From contig NZ_CP123639.1 of the NCBI RefSeq assembly GCF_029889745.1, positions 2,275,501 through 2,339,500 of the forward strand: a stretch of DNA of 64,000 nt. Direction: 5' to 3'. A program made the translations under genes and the position numbers. The first letter of the stretch is position 1. Each line of letters begins with the position of its first letter. Origin of the DNA: Ligilactobacillus faecis. Lineage in GTDB: Bacteria > Bacillota > Bacilli > Lactobacillales > Lactobacillaceae. Below, piece by piece: positions 19,958 to 28,374 of the stretch. The notes under the pieces are model-generated. The model worked only from the letters and a program-made list of their open reading frames with translations, ran no database searches and was not told the origin of the DNA.

Positions 19958-20764
19958 TCACTTTCCAAACCATTTTTTATCAATGCGCTCTAAAGTTCCA
20001 TTTTGTTTTAAGATCTCAAATCCTTGATCGATCTTAGCTTTGAGTGTCTTATCACCTTTACGCATACCCACGACAAAAGATTCTGAAGCATAGCCTGGAT
20101 CGATCGTTCGATACTTGTCTGCTCCTTTTTGAGCGATATAGTAGTTAGCATACACACTATCGATCAAAAGTCCTTGGATCCGACCGGCGTCAAGATCCAT
20201 AAAAGCATTATTGAATGTATCATATTGGATCGTTTCTTTAACATAACGCTTTAAGATCTGTGGTTGGTCTAAATAGGCTTGATAACCTGAAGAACCACTT
20301 TGAAGCCCTAAGATCTTTCCTTGCATTTGCTTGGCTGTAGTGATATCTTCATTTTTTCTTGTCACGAGAACTTGTTCATTTTTTAAATACGGTTGGCTAA
20401 ATGCGACATTCTTAGCCCGCGCTGGCGTCATCGTATAGCCATTCCAGATCAGATCGATCGTTTGGTTACGTAATTCCGTCTCTTTCATCGACCAATCGAT
20501 CGTTTGAAAATCAGGTGTGATCCCGTAAAGCTTGAAAACTGCACGCGCTAGATCGATATCATACCCAACTAATTTGCCATTTTTTTGGCGAAAACCCATT
20601 GGGACAAAACTATCATCTAGTCCGATCACAACTTTTTTGTTTTTCTCGATCTGTTGCCAAGTATCCGTCGTAGCCGCTCGCTTTTTTACATCAGTACAAC
20701 CACTGATAAAGACGACCCCAAGCAAGCTGAGTATTATTACAAATATTTTTAAATATCTATTCAT
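19958..20764 (-). CDS. Amino acid ABC transporter, substrate-binding lipoprotein
   Basis: A 268-residue lipoprotein. The signal peptide (IFVIILSLLGVVFISG) ends in a lipobox with Cys at about residue 23. The mature part is a family 3 solute-binding protein: VVIGLDDSFVPMGFRQKNGKLVGYDIDLARAVF is the ligand-binding signature, then LIWNGYTMTPAR. It delivers a polar amino acid to the membrane complex; the substrate cannot be told from sequence. It is 19 bp after the ATPase gene in a three-gene operon. Confidence 0.92.
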   Translation of the reverse strand: MNRYLKIFVIILSLLGVVFISGCTDVKKRAATTDTWQQIEKNKKVVIGLDDSFVPMGFRQKNGKLVGYDIDLARAVFKLYGITPDFQTIDWSMKETELRNQTIDLIWNGYTMTPARAKNVAFSQPYLKNEQVLVTRKNEDITTAKQMQGKILGLQSGSSGYQAYLDQPQILKRYVKETIQYDTFNNAFMDLDAGRIQGLLIDSVYANYYIAQKGADKYRTIDPGYASESFVVGMRKGDKTLKAKIDQGFEILKQNGTLERIDKKWFGK

Positions 20765-20783
20765 AATTATCCTTTCCCGTCTA

Positions 20784-21422
20784 TTAATCCGTCAGTGGCT
20801 TAACTTTTAAGATATCATCTGCGATCTCTTCGGCAAAAGCCAGGTCATGCGTAACGATGATCTGCGTCATCTGTTCTTTTTTTAGATCTAAAATGATCTC
20901 TTTAACAGTATCTCTTAAACCTGGATCAAGAGCTGAGGTCGGTTCATCATAGCATAAGATCTTTGGCCGCATTGCAAGGGCTCGGGCGATCGCGACCCGT
21001 TGTTTTTGTCCTCCAGAAAGTTGCCATGGATAAAGATCTTCTTTACCACCAAGTGCTAATTTTTGTAGCAGTTCTTTTGCTTCTGCTTGGGCTTGAACTG
21101 TATCTTTTTTTAAAACCATCGTTGGGGCAAGCATCACGTTTTGTAAAACGGTCAAGTGTGGGAAAAGATTATATTCTTGAAACACGACCCCGATCACAGC
21201 ATCGTTAGTCTGATTGCTATAGGGATCAAACGGCTCCCCATCGATCAAGATCTGCCCGCTATCAATTTTTTCTAAACCACTGATACACCGGAGAAGCGTT
21301 GTTTTTCCACCGCCAGACTGCCCCACGATACATAAGATCTTACCATCTTCGACTGTGAGATCAACATGATCTAAGATCGTTCTTTCACCATATTTTTTTG
21401 TGATCTGTTTCAACTCTAACAT
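20784..21422 (-). CDS. Amino acid ABC transporter, ATP-binding protein
   Basis: About 212 residues. Walker A is GQSGGGKTT (near residue 35), the Q-loop VFQEYNLFPH, the signature LSGGQKQRVAIARAL (near 130), Walker B KILCYDEPTSALD, then the H-loop IIVTHDLAFA. The ATG at 21422 is preferred because AGGTGAAACAA lies before it; a GTG three codons earlier abuts the permease stop. It powers import with the permease and binding protein next to it. Confidence 0.94.
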   Translation of the reverse strand: MLELKQITKKYGERTILDHVDLTVEDGKILCIVGQSGGGKTTLLRCISGLEKIDSGQILIDGEPFDPYSNQTNDAVIGVVFQEYNLFPHLTVLQNVMLAPTMVLKKDTVQAQAEAKELLQKLALGGKEDLYPWQLSGGQKQRVAIARALAMRPKILCYDEPTSALDPGLRDTVKEIILDLKKEQMTQIIVTHDLAFAEEIADDILKVKPLTD

Positions 21423-21431
21423 TTGTTTCAC

Positions 21432-22079
21432 CTACTTCCAATAACCATAGTGTTCTTCGATCTTTTTCAAAATATATGTGAAAAAAGCAGTCATGATCAA
21501 ATACATTCCAGCCACTAAGATCAAGGGAACTAGTGTCACGTCACGACTTGTTGCGACATTCCCCGCACGTAAAAGATCACCTAATCCGATCACATATACT
21601 AAACTCGAATCTTTAACTAGATTGATCACTTCATTTCCGATCGAAGGGATCACGATCTTCAAAACTTGTGGAGCAATAACTTTTCTGATCGTTTGCCAAT
21701 AGCTCAAGCGCAAAACTTTTGCACTCTCATATTGCCCTTTATCGATCGACTGCAACCCCCCACGAAAGATCTCGGCAAAATAAGCGGTATAATTTAAGAT
21801 AAAAGCAACAAGAGCCGCTTCATAACGCGGTAAAACGATCCCTGTACCTAAGAGAGGTAAACCGTAAAAGACAAAAATCAACTGCAACAGCAACGGTGTC
21901 CCACGCATCAACCAAACATATAAACCTAAGACCTTTTGTAAAGGTTTGAATTTTGACATCAATCCTAAAGAGACTAATAACCCCAAAGGTAATGAGCCAA
22001 CTAACGTCCAAAAAAATACTGATAAAGTAACACCCATCCCCGAAATAAGCGAGGGCATGACCTCCATAATATAATCCAT
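21432..22079 (-). CDS. Amino acid ABC transporter, permease
   Basis: About 215 residues from the ATG of MDYIMEVMPSL, which follows a GGAGTG ribosome site; earlier in-frame codons run through the T-box terminator and are not coding. Five hydrophobic segments are seen. The HisM/GlnP-type permease signature is present (RGTPLLLQLIFVFYGLP and, near 130, FRGGLQSIDKGQYESAKVL). First gene of the transporter operon. Confidence 0.92.
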   Translation of the reverse strand: MDYIMEVMPSLISGMGVTLSVFFWTLVGSLPLGLLVSLGLMSKFKPLQKVLGLYVWLMRGTPLLLQLIFVFYGLPLLGTGIVLPRYEAALVAFILNYTAYFAEIFRGGLQSIDKGQYESAKVLRLSYWQTIRKVIAPQVLKIVIPSIGNEVINLVKDSSLVYVIGLGDLLRAGNVATSRDVTLVPLILVAGMYLIMTAFFTYILKKIEEHYGYWK

Positions 22080-22097
22080 ACTATCACTCCATTTTTT

Positions 22098-22385
22098 ATT
22101 AAAAACTAAAAACGCCCTCTTAGATCTATGATCTAAGAGGGCGTTTCCACGCGGTTCCACCTCATGTTTGCCATTCTCTCACGAAAAATGGCCTCGACGA
22201 GTTTATCAACTCAGGAATAACGGTCCCTGCCGGACATATCTACTGTTATTTCAATATATCGATTTACGGATGTGTTTCAAGGAACTTGCTTCTGTTTTTT
22301 TCAGCTTCCAAACAGTCTCTTCTCTAAACAAAAGAACCCCTACTCTTCCGCGCAATATCGTTAAAATAATTTTTTTAAGATTACC
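22098..22385 (-). promoter_or_regulatory. T-box leader of the amino acid ABC transporter operon
   Basis: On the minus strand the antiterminator core GAGGTGGAACCGCG is followed by a terminator stem (ACGCCCTCTTAGAT, short loop, ATCTAAGAGGGCGT) and T-run. Upstream there is an AGTA-type stem I region (GAAGAGTAGGGG, AGAGAAGAGACTG). The amino acid is not assigned because I could not place the specifier codon with certainty. It links import of an amino acid to the charging state of its tRNA. Confidence 0.88.
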
Positions 22386-22417
22386 ATGTATCTAAACAAC
22401 TGTCAATATATAGCAGA

Positions 22418-23224
22418 CTACTTTTTCTTGAACCAAGAACTCATACGTTTGAAAAAGCCTCCTTGTTCGACTTCTTTTAAAGTCATTAACGGAATCGTTT
22501 CTCCTTCTAAACGTCGTGCGATATTACGATACCCTTTTGAAGCTTCGGTCTTTTCATCCAAAATGACTGGTTCACCCTTATTTGAAAATCCGATCACATT
22601 ATCATCATCAAAAACGATCCCTAATAATTTGATCGAAAGATGTCGCGTGATCTCGTCAACATCCATCATCTGCCCATCATTGACCATCTTCTTTTTGATC
22701 CGATTGATGATCAACATTGGCGAACCTTCAAGCTCTTGCTGCTCTAAAAGTCCCACAACTCGATCTGCATCACGGACCGCAGAGATCTCTGGGGTCGATA
22801 CAACGATCGCTTCATCAGCTCCAGCAACTGCATTTGCAAAGCCTTGCTCGATCCCCGCAGGACAATCAAGTAAAACATAGTCAAATTCAGTTCGCAATTC
22901 ATCGACGATCGCTTTAGCTTCTTCTGGTTCAAGAGCTGACTTATCTGTATTTTGAGCCGCTGGTAATAAAAATAATTTATCCTCAAAGCGTTTGTCTTTG
23001 ATCAACGCTTGCGGTAACTTAGCCCGTCCTTTGGCGACATCGACAATATCATAAATGATCCGATTGTCTAAGCCTAAAATAACATCCAAGTTACGTAACC
23101 CGATATCAAGATCGACTAAGCAAACTTTTTTGCCCATCAAAGCTAAAGCTGCTCCTAGATTAGCCGTTGTAGTCGTCTTACCTACACCGCCTTTACCAGA
23201 AGTAATAACGATCGATTTTCCCAT
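22418..23224 (-). CDS. minD: Septum site-determining ATPase MinD
   Basis: A 268-residue ParA/MinD ATPase. The deviant Walker A motif SGKGGVGKTTTT is at residues 9-20, with DLDIGLRNLD in switch I and LLDCPAGIEQG in the Walker B region. The C-terminus ends in an amphipathic membrane-targeting helix (GFFKRMSSWFKKK). It recruits MinC to the membrane to block off-centre Z rings. It starts just after the minC stop with AGGAGG upstream. Confidence 0.97.
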   Translation of the reverse strand: MGKSIVITSGKGGVGKTTTTANLGAALALMGKKVCLVDLDIGLRNLDVILGLDNRIIYDIVDVAKGRAKLPQALIKDKRFEDKLFLLPAAQNTDKSALEPEEAKAIVDELRTEFDYVLLDCPAGIEQGFANAVAGADEAIVVSTPEISAVRDADRVVGLLEQQELEGSPMLIINRIKKKMVNDGQMMDVDEITRHLSIKLLGIVFDDDNVIGFSNKGEPVILDEKTEASKGYRNIARRLEGETIPLMTLKEVEQGGFFKRMSSWFKKK

Positions 23225-23887
23225 TTAAAAGCCTCCTACTTGTGTAAAAATTTTAGGTCTGAGCATTTTTAATTCATCTAGCGTCGTATAACTAAATGCG
23301 TGGAGATCATTTACATAGGCTACATCTTTATCCAAAAGATCATCGCTCTCAATGATATCAACTAGATCACTGATCCTTAATTGTTGGGCTGTCTTGATAT
23401 TTCCCGTGATCACAGCGATCACATTATCTGGATAACCAGCATGTAAGACCCCGTCGACCTGACCTAACACAAAAATACTCCCCGTCGCTTGTAAAATACC
23501 ACCTTGATGCACATTTCCTAAGAACAATACATCACCGTTGATCGTTTTGACTTGACCATTTCGTACTGTATCTGTATTTAAATGAACTGTATGCTCTTCA
23601 AGAAACTCCAAGGCATCTTTCGTACTAACAACATCAGATACAAAACGATGGATCGAAAAACGTGGATATCCTCCGATCAAAGCCTCGATCTTTTGCTTTT
23701 GTTTTGCATCGAACAATCTTGCTCCAGTATTGACTGTAAACGATAATCGCTCATCTTTCTCGACCGTATCGCGTTGCAATTTACGAAATAGCTCTTGCAA
23801 TTCACGTATGATCTGTTCGAAATCAGCATTATCTTTTAAGAGCAATTCATAGCCATCTTTATAACCTTTTAACACCACTGTCGGCAT
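23225..23887 (-). CDS. minC: Septum site-determining protein MinC
   Basis: About 220 residues. The N-terminal FtsZ-inhibiting domain is followed by the C-terminal beta-helical domain (TVRNGQVKTINGDVLFLGNVHQGGIL, GSIFVLGQVDGVLHAGYPDN). I use the ATG of MPTVVLKG; a GTG two codons earlier (23893) is possible. No Shine-Dalgarno adjoins either start, but GGAAAGGAAAA lies upstream of a leader hairpin (23888-23967). It is co-transcribed with minD and lies downstream of mreD. Confidence 0.93.
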   Translation of the reverse strand: MPTVVLKGYKDGYELLLKDNADFEQIIRELQELFRKLQRDTVEKDERLSFTVNTGARLFDAKQKQKIEALIGGYPRFSIHRFVSDVVSTKDALEFLEEHTVHLNTDTVRNGQVKTINGDVLFLGNVHQGGILQATGSIFVLGQVDGVLHAGYPDNVIAVITGNIKTAQQLRISDLVDIIESDDLLDKDVAYVNDLHAFSYTTLDELKMLRPKIFTQVGGF

Positions 23888-23967
23888 CAGCACACACTGC
23901 TATACATAATGTGGACTCACCTGAGTTTTATTCATATGAGTAAAAAGAAATACAGCTTTTCCTTTCC
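23888..23967 (-). promoter_or_regulatory. SD-hairpin-start leader element of minC (copy B)
   Basis: Minus strand: GGAAAGGAAAA, GCTGTATTTCTTT, variable interior, CACATTATGTATAGCAG, then the start codons. GCTGTAT can pair with GTATAGC using G-U pairs, a change from copy C that keeps pairing. There is no other ribosome site near the start. Confidence 0.55.
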
Positions 23968-24107
23968 GAAATTTATTACCACTATCGACATCATAATTCG
24001 CAAAAATGACCATTTTTAGTTTTATTGAGACCTTAAAATATCCATACCCACATTTCAACTTTCTTTATGGATATCTGTGCTCCCCTGTGATCAAAATCTA
24101 CACTAGG

Positions 24108-24626
24108 TCAATGTGAAAATCTTTCAAACCAATTTTTTACTGGGATAAATAAAAGCACAAATAGCGCTAAATTAAAGACGATCGTTGGCCACAATACATG
24201 TAAGCTAAAATCAGCTACATTTACATTAGTCAAACCGATCAAATTATTTGCCCAATAAGCTAGAGCAGAGACGATCGTGATATCTATTAGATATATTAAT
24301 AGTACCACAAGAAAGGTCGAAGTAAAAAAACGATACACTTCGCGGTTCAAATAAACGATAAGTGGAAAAATGATGATAAAGATCCCTAAGATCCCTGTAT
24401 AGTATATATCAAAGACTAATCCCGTCAAAAAGGCCCACCACAGCAAATGATCGACTTTACCGTAAAAGACTGCCATTACTAACCAAAAAAGTGCTAAGCG
24501 ACTTTCGATCGTAATATCAGTCGTAAATAGATGAGATGCATATAAACTACTCAAAGTTCCGTCTAAGAAGACACAAATGATCAACCCTAACGGAAAGAAA
24601 TAGGCCACGTTTGTTTTTCTCATCAT
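24108..24626 (-). CDS. mreD: Rod shape-determining protein MreD
   Basis: A 172-residue membrane protein with about five hydrophobic segments. Opening MMRKTNVAYFFPLGLIICVFLDGTLS and the interior GLVFDIYYTGILGIF fit MreD. It works with MreC, RodA and PBP2 in side-wall synthesis. It is separated from mreC by 466 bp, unusual because the two genes normally touch or overlap. The start (ATG ATG) lacks a nearby ribosome site and follows a leader hairpin (24627-24709). Confidence 0.9.
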   Translation of the reverse strand: MMRKTNVAYFFPLGLIICVFLDGTLSSLYASHLFTTDITIESRLALFWLVMAVFYGKVDHLLWWAFLTGLVFDIYYTGILGIFIIIFPLIVYLNREVYRFFTSTFLVVLLIYLIDITIVSALAYWANNLIGLTNVNVADFSLHVLWPTIVFNLALFVLLFIPVKNWFERFSH

Positions 24627-24709
24627 ACTTTTCTGCTATATAAAATATGGAATCATATAAAGCATAGCTGTTCTATATGGTCAGAAAGAAATATAGCTTT
24701 TCCCTTCTT
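24627..24709 (-). promoter_or_regulatory. SD-hairpin-start leader element of mreD (copy C)
   Basis: Minus strand: AAGAAGGGAAAA, GCTATATTTCTTTC, an inner hairpin-prone part, CATATTTTATATAGCAG, then AAAAGT and ATG. GCTATAT pairs perfectly with ATATAGC. Confidence 0.6.
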
Positions 24710-24792
24710 AATTTTATTTACTACGGTCAACATTAGTTTCCCCATATCTTCACCAGATAGATAATAGTATCGACTAACTTAGGAAAGCTATT

Positions 24793-24985
24793 TCATCCGT
24801 AATATTTTCGATCTAATAAAGCTAACAGATCAGCAACTGTATTTTCGTCTCTATCCATGCTCAAACCACATTCATAACACATAATTTTATCATGTTTCTG
24901 ACTACCAAAAGACCTCGTTCACCTTGACCAGCTTTGCATTTAAAACATTTTTGGTACTTATGATGATACTCCCAGCTAAGATCAT
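24793..24985 (-). pseudogene. Degraded zinc-ribbon protein remnant between mreC and mreD
   Basis: Translating the minus strand gives two frames with protein-like sequence separated by a shift. One reads WHDLSWEYHHKYQKCFKCK. The next reads KHDKIMCYECGLSMDRDEN followed by TVADLLALLDRKYYG and a stop. The two CxxC pairs and a DRDxN motif resemble the C-terminal zinc ribbon of TnpB-type transposon proteins. A stop and the frameshift make it non-functional. The family call is tentative. Confidence 0.35.
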
Positions 24986-25092
24986 GCCACGGTCATTTGG
25001 CCAAACAATCAGCCTCACGCATCTGATACCCACTCCATATTTCATCTTTCTAGTAGATACTACAATGCTACTTTACTGTTAGATCACTTTAG

Positions 25093-25941
25093 CTAATCTT
25101 CTCGCTTAGCCACTGTTACAACACTTAAGTCAGTCATATCTGCTGCTGGTCTGATATAAACTTTCGTCGCCAGCCCATCATCATCATTTGTAACTTTAGC
25201 GACAGTCCCGATCAATAATCCTTTAGGTGTATTCCCACCCATTCCTGAAGTGATGACTTGGGCACCTTTTTTGATCTTAGTTTTTGAAGTGATCTGTCCC
25301 ATGATCAATTGGTTCTTTTGACTATCATAACCTGTGATCAAACCATTGATCACTTGTCCATCACTTTCAAGTTGTACCGCAAAACGATTTGAAGCATCAT
25401 TTTGGGTCGTCAATAATTCAACTTTACTGTTTGATTTGTTAACTTCTACAACACGACCAACAAGACCTTTGCGTGACATAACTGCTGAGTTTTTAGTTAC
25501 TCCAGCTATTGATCCTTTTGAGATCACGATCTGATTTTGCCAAGCTGAAGGTGCTCTCGAGATCACATGAGCACTGATCTTAGTATAATCAGTCAAAGAG
25601 CGATCTAATTTCAACTGTTCTTTTAATTGTTTATTTTCCTTGCGTAACGTTTGATTTTCGACTTTATCAGCCGCTAACTGATCGATCTGTTGTTTGAGCT
25701 TTTGATTTTCTTCATAAGTATTCAACAGATCAGTGACTGAGCTACCAGCATTAGCTACTAACCCGACCGGATAACTTATGACGCGATCGACCAGACCAAA
25801 AGCTTCATTTCCGACTTGCTGTACAACCCCCGGAGTCGAGCGATTATTACGAACAGTGATCGAATATGCGACCAGTAAAAAACTAATGATCAAAGCTATT
25901 AAGGTAATGACAAGCTTTTTATTGAAAAAAAACTTTTGCAT
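25093..25941 (-). CDS. mreC: Rod shape-determining protein MreC
   Basis: A 282-residue bitopic protein. One N-terminal transmembrane helix (LVITLIALIISFLLVAYSI), a coiled coil (about residues 72-110, EENQKLKQQIDQLAADKV) and a beta-rich domain with PSAWQNQIVISKGS and ITSGMGGNTPKGLLIG. It links the MreB filament to extracellular wall synthesis. There is no ribosome site directly before the ATG; AGGAAAGGAAAA lies beyond a leader hairpin. It has a separate leader after the mreB terminator. Confidence 0.95.
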   Translation of the reverse strand: MQKFFFNKKLVITLIALIISFLLVAYSITVRNNRSTPGVVQQVGNEAFGLVDRVISYPVGLVANAGSSVTDLLNTYEENQKLKQQIDQLAADKVENQTLRKENKQLKEQLKLDRSLTDYTKISAHVISRAPSAWQNQIVISKGSIAGVTKNSAVMSRKGLVGRVVEVNKSNSKVELLTTQNDASNRFAVQLESDGQVINGLITGYDSQKNQLIMGQITSKTKIKKGAQVITSGMGGNTPKGLLIGTVAKVTNDDDGLATKVYIRPAADMTDLSVVTVAKRED

Positions 25942-26013
25942 AAAGCTCTGTTATATACAAGGTGAACAAATACGCTACTGCATATTTGCGAAAGTAATAT
26001 ATTTTCCTTTCCT
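25942..26013 (-). promoter_or_regulatory. SD-hairpin-start leader element of mreC (copy D)
   Basis: Minus strand: AGGAAAGGAAAA, TATATTACTTTCG, then a strong inner stem (CAAATATGC, loop AGTA, GCGTATTTG), TTCACCTTGTATATAACAG, AGCTTT and ATG. Outer arms TATAT/ATATA pair as in the other copies. Confidence 0.6.
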
Positions 26014-26179
26014 AATTTTATCTATGATGCACTAAAAAAATACATCATCTGTCTTAGTAGTGCTAGGAATCTCTCTAAGAATAGTTTAAGCTATCTTTCA
26101 ATATAAAAAGGCTGGTTATCTCACACTTTGCCACTTTCTATAGCCACCCTTTGTTGCTTTTTAAAATAACCTCATCAGT

Positions 26180-26216
26180 AAAAATTAAGAGGCTGGACAC
26201 GCGACCAACCTCTTAA
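26180..26216 (-). terminator. mreB terminator
   Basis: On the minus strand AAGAGGTTGG pairs with CCAGCCTCTT (one G-U) around an 8-nt loop, followed by AATTTTTA. It separates mreB from mreC. A second imperfect hairpin lies at about 26105-26155. Confidence 0.75.
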
Positions 26217-26233
26217 ATAATTAATTGCCAATA

Positions 26234-27238
26234 TTATCTTTTCTTCATGACATCGATACTCTTCAAAGATTCGCCAGTACCAACTGCCACACAATCTAAT
26301 GGATCTTGCGCTACAGACACAGGAACCTTTGTTGCTTCAGAGATAACATCTGGCAAGTGTCGTAAGAGGGCACCACCACCGGTCAAGACGATCCCGTGAT
26401 CGATCACATCGGCTGCGATCTCAGGTGATGTTTCTTCAAGTGTTTCTTTGATCGCAGTAATGATCTCTTGTACCACTTCTTGGATCGCTTCAGCAACATC
26501 TTCCGGTTGGATCTCGATCGTTTTTGGTAGTCCCGTTACAAGATCACGCCCACGGATCGTTTGACTATCTAATTCTTTAGCTGCCTCAACAGAAGCAGAA
26601 GCAACATTGATCTTTAATTGTTCAGCTGTCCGTTCACCGATCAACAAGTTATAGTTTTTACGGACATAGTAAATGATCGAGTCATCAATCTTATCGCCAG
26701 CCATTCGGATCGAACGGCTCGAAACGATCCCACCTAAAGAGATCGTTGCTACATCAGTTGTCCCACCACCGATATCGACTACCATGCTCCCAGTTGGGTC
26801 CATCACAGGAAGGCCTGCACCGATCGCAGCTGCAAATGGCTCCTCGATCACATAAGCATCTTTCGCGCCTGCAACACGTGTAGCATCAATAACTGCACGT
26901 TTTTCCACTTCAGTAACTCCACTTGGAACACAAACCATCACATATGGCTTGGCTGATTTACTTCCGACGGCTTTTTCAATATAATATTTCATCATAGAAA
27001 CAGTCGTATCGTAATCTGCGATAACCCCATCTTTCATTGGACGGATCGCTACGATACTTGCAGGTGTACGTCCGATCATATCTCGTGCTTCTGAGCCGAC
27101 CGATACAATCTCACCTGTTTTGGTATTTTTAGCTACGACTGAAGGTTCACGTAATACGATCCCTTTATTTTCAGCATAAACGATCGTGTTAGCAGTTCCT
27201 AAGTCGATCCCGATATTTTTCGTTCCGATTCCGAACAC
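26234..27238 (-). CDS. mreB: Rod shape-determining actin homologue MreB
   Basis: A 334-residue actin-like ATPase. The phosphate 1 loop ([14 protein letters not shown]) is at residues 8-21, phosphate 2 ([14 protein letters not shown]) near 158 and the adenosine motif ([15 protein letters not shown]) near 283. It starts at GTG with GAAGGGATG upstream. It organises rod-shaped side-wall growth. A possible promoter (TTGGAA, 18 bases, TACAAT) lies about 60 bases upstream on the minus strand. Confidence 0.97.
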   Translation of the reverse strand: MFGIGTKNIGIDLGTANTIVYAENKGIVLREPSVVAKNTKTGEIVSVGSEARDMIGRTPASIVAIRPMKDGVIADYDTTVSMMKYYIEKAVGSKSAKPYVMVCVPSGVTEVEKRAVIDATRVAGAKDAYVIEEPFAAAIGAGLPVMDPTGSMVVDIGGGTTDVATISLGGIVSSRSIRMAGDKIDDSIIYYVRKNYNLLIGERTAEQLKINVASASVEAAKELDSQTIRGRDLVTGLPKTIEIQPEDVAEAIQEVVQEIITAIKETLEETSPEIAADVIDHGIVLTGGGALLRHLPDVISEATKVPVSVAQDPLDCVAVGTGESLKSIDVMKKR

Positions 27239-27434
27239 TTTGTTTCATCCCTTCGAACACTCTAACGAGTAATTAATTTAAGATAATTTAATTGTAACAT
27301 TGAATAGCACTTGTTTCCAACACATTTTCATGTTTTTATCACGCTGATGATTATACCATAAAACACTTCTAGGTTGGACTACCCCCTGCATTTTCTTACC
27401 TAAGAAACAATTAAGATTATCTTAAAGATCATAC

Positions 27435-27650
27435 TTACTCACTAATATTTACTAATGCTGCTTGAAACCCATTTTTACCTTCAAGCGCGACAAACTCGAC
27501 TTTTTGCCCAGGTTCAAGTACTTTATATCCTGTTTTTTCGATCGCCGTATAGTGAACAAAAAGTTCTTCTTTTTTATTATCATCTGGGATAATAAAACCA
27601 TAACCCTTATTTTTATTGAAGCTTTTGACTGTTCCGTGTAACATTCTCAT
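27435..27650 (-). CDS. Cold-shock domain protein
   Basis: A 71-residue single CSD protein. RNP1 reads KGYGFI and RNP2 LFVHYTAI. The start is either ATG (MRMLHGTV) or the ATG two codons later; AAAAGGTGAA fits both. It binds single-stranded nucleic acid and acts as an RNA chaperone. It follows mreB's upstream region and precedes nothing else on its strand except radC upstream by 13 bp, suggesting co-transcription with radC. Confidence 0.92.
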   Translation of the reverse strand: MRMLHGTVKSFNKNKGYGFIIPDDNKKEELFVHYTAIEKTGYKVLEPGQKVEFVALEGKNGFQAALVNISE

Positions 27651-27663
27651 TTCACCTTTTCAT

Positions 27664-28329
27664 TCAATTTATTAAGATCTTCGCCTCAGAAAAACTTAAA
27701 TAAGCATCTTTACCAATGATGATATGATCTAAAAGCGGGATCCCAAGTATCTCGCCACAAACTTTGAGCCGTTTAGTCAACGCTATGTCATTAGGTGAAG
27801 GTTCAAGCTGTCCGCTTGGATGATTATGAGCTACGATAAAGCGGGCTGCTGCATACTTTAAAGCTGTACCTAGGACTTCACGCGGATGTACAGTCGCAGC
27901 GTTCAAAGTCCCAACAAAAAGCTCTTCAACAGCTATCAGTTGATTCTTAGTATCCAAGTAGATCCCCCAAAGTTTTTCTTGCTTTTGGAGTCCAAACCGC
28001 TTGACTAAGTAATCCCCTAAGATCTTGCTCGAACAAAATTGACCAAATGTCAGACGCGCATAACTTTGATAACGTCGCGTAAACTCAGCTAGAGCCAATA
28101 ATTGTGCTTGCTTTGTTTCATTTAGTGTTGACTTGACTAGATCTTGTTTATAATAGTAACACAACTCACCTAAAAACTTGTGCTGTTCAAAATATTTTTT
28201 TACAAAAATCTCTGCTGACCGCGTACCGATCCCAGCTAAGATCAAGTATAGTAGTTCAGCGTCTTCAAGCTGCTTTGCTCCATAATTATTAACTTTTTGA
28301 CGTAATTCACCACTCTTAGATAAATGCAT
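27664..28329 (-). CDS. radC: RadC-family JAB1/MPN domain protein
   Basis: About 221 residues. The N-terminal helix-hairpin-helix part (ELLYLILAGIGTRSAEI) is divergent. The C-terminal JAMM metal-binding motif is intact: HNHPSGQLEPSPND, with an upstream Glu in AVEELFVG. The ATG (MHLSKSGELRQ) is preferred over a GTG three codons earlier because GGGAAG sits about 11 bases upstream. Biochemical role in cells is uncertain despite the name. It is next to folC. Confidence 0.88.
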   Translation of the reverse strand: MHLSKSGELRQKVNNYGAKQLEDAELLYLILAGIGTRSAEIFVKKYFEQHKFLGELCYYYKQDLVKSTLNETKQAQLLALAEFTRRYQSYARLTFGQFCSSKILGDYLVKRFGLQKQEKLWGIYLDTKNQLIAVEELFVGTLNAATVHPREVLGTALKYAAARFIVAHNHPSGQLEPSPNDIALTKRLKVCGEILGIPLLDHIIIGKDAYLSFSEAKILIN

Positions 28330-28374
28330 CTGGCTCACTTCCCTATTTGCTCTTTTATATTAAAAATACGTACT

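Noticed and set aside
23900-23945. Leader peptides inside the hairpin elements (for example MNKTQVSPHYV in minC, MLYMIPYFI in mreD)
   Set aside because: The short frames are not shared in sequence or position among the five copies, while the paired arms are.
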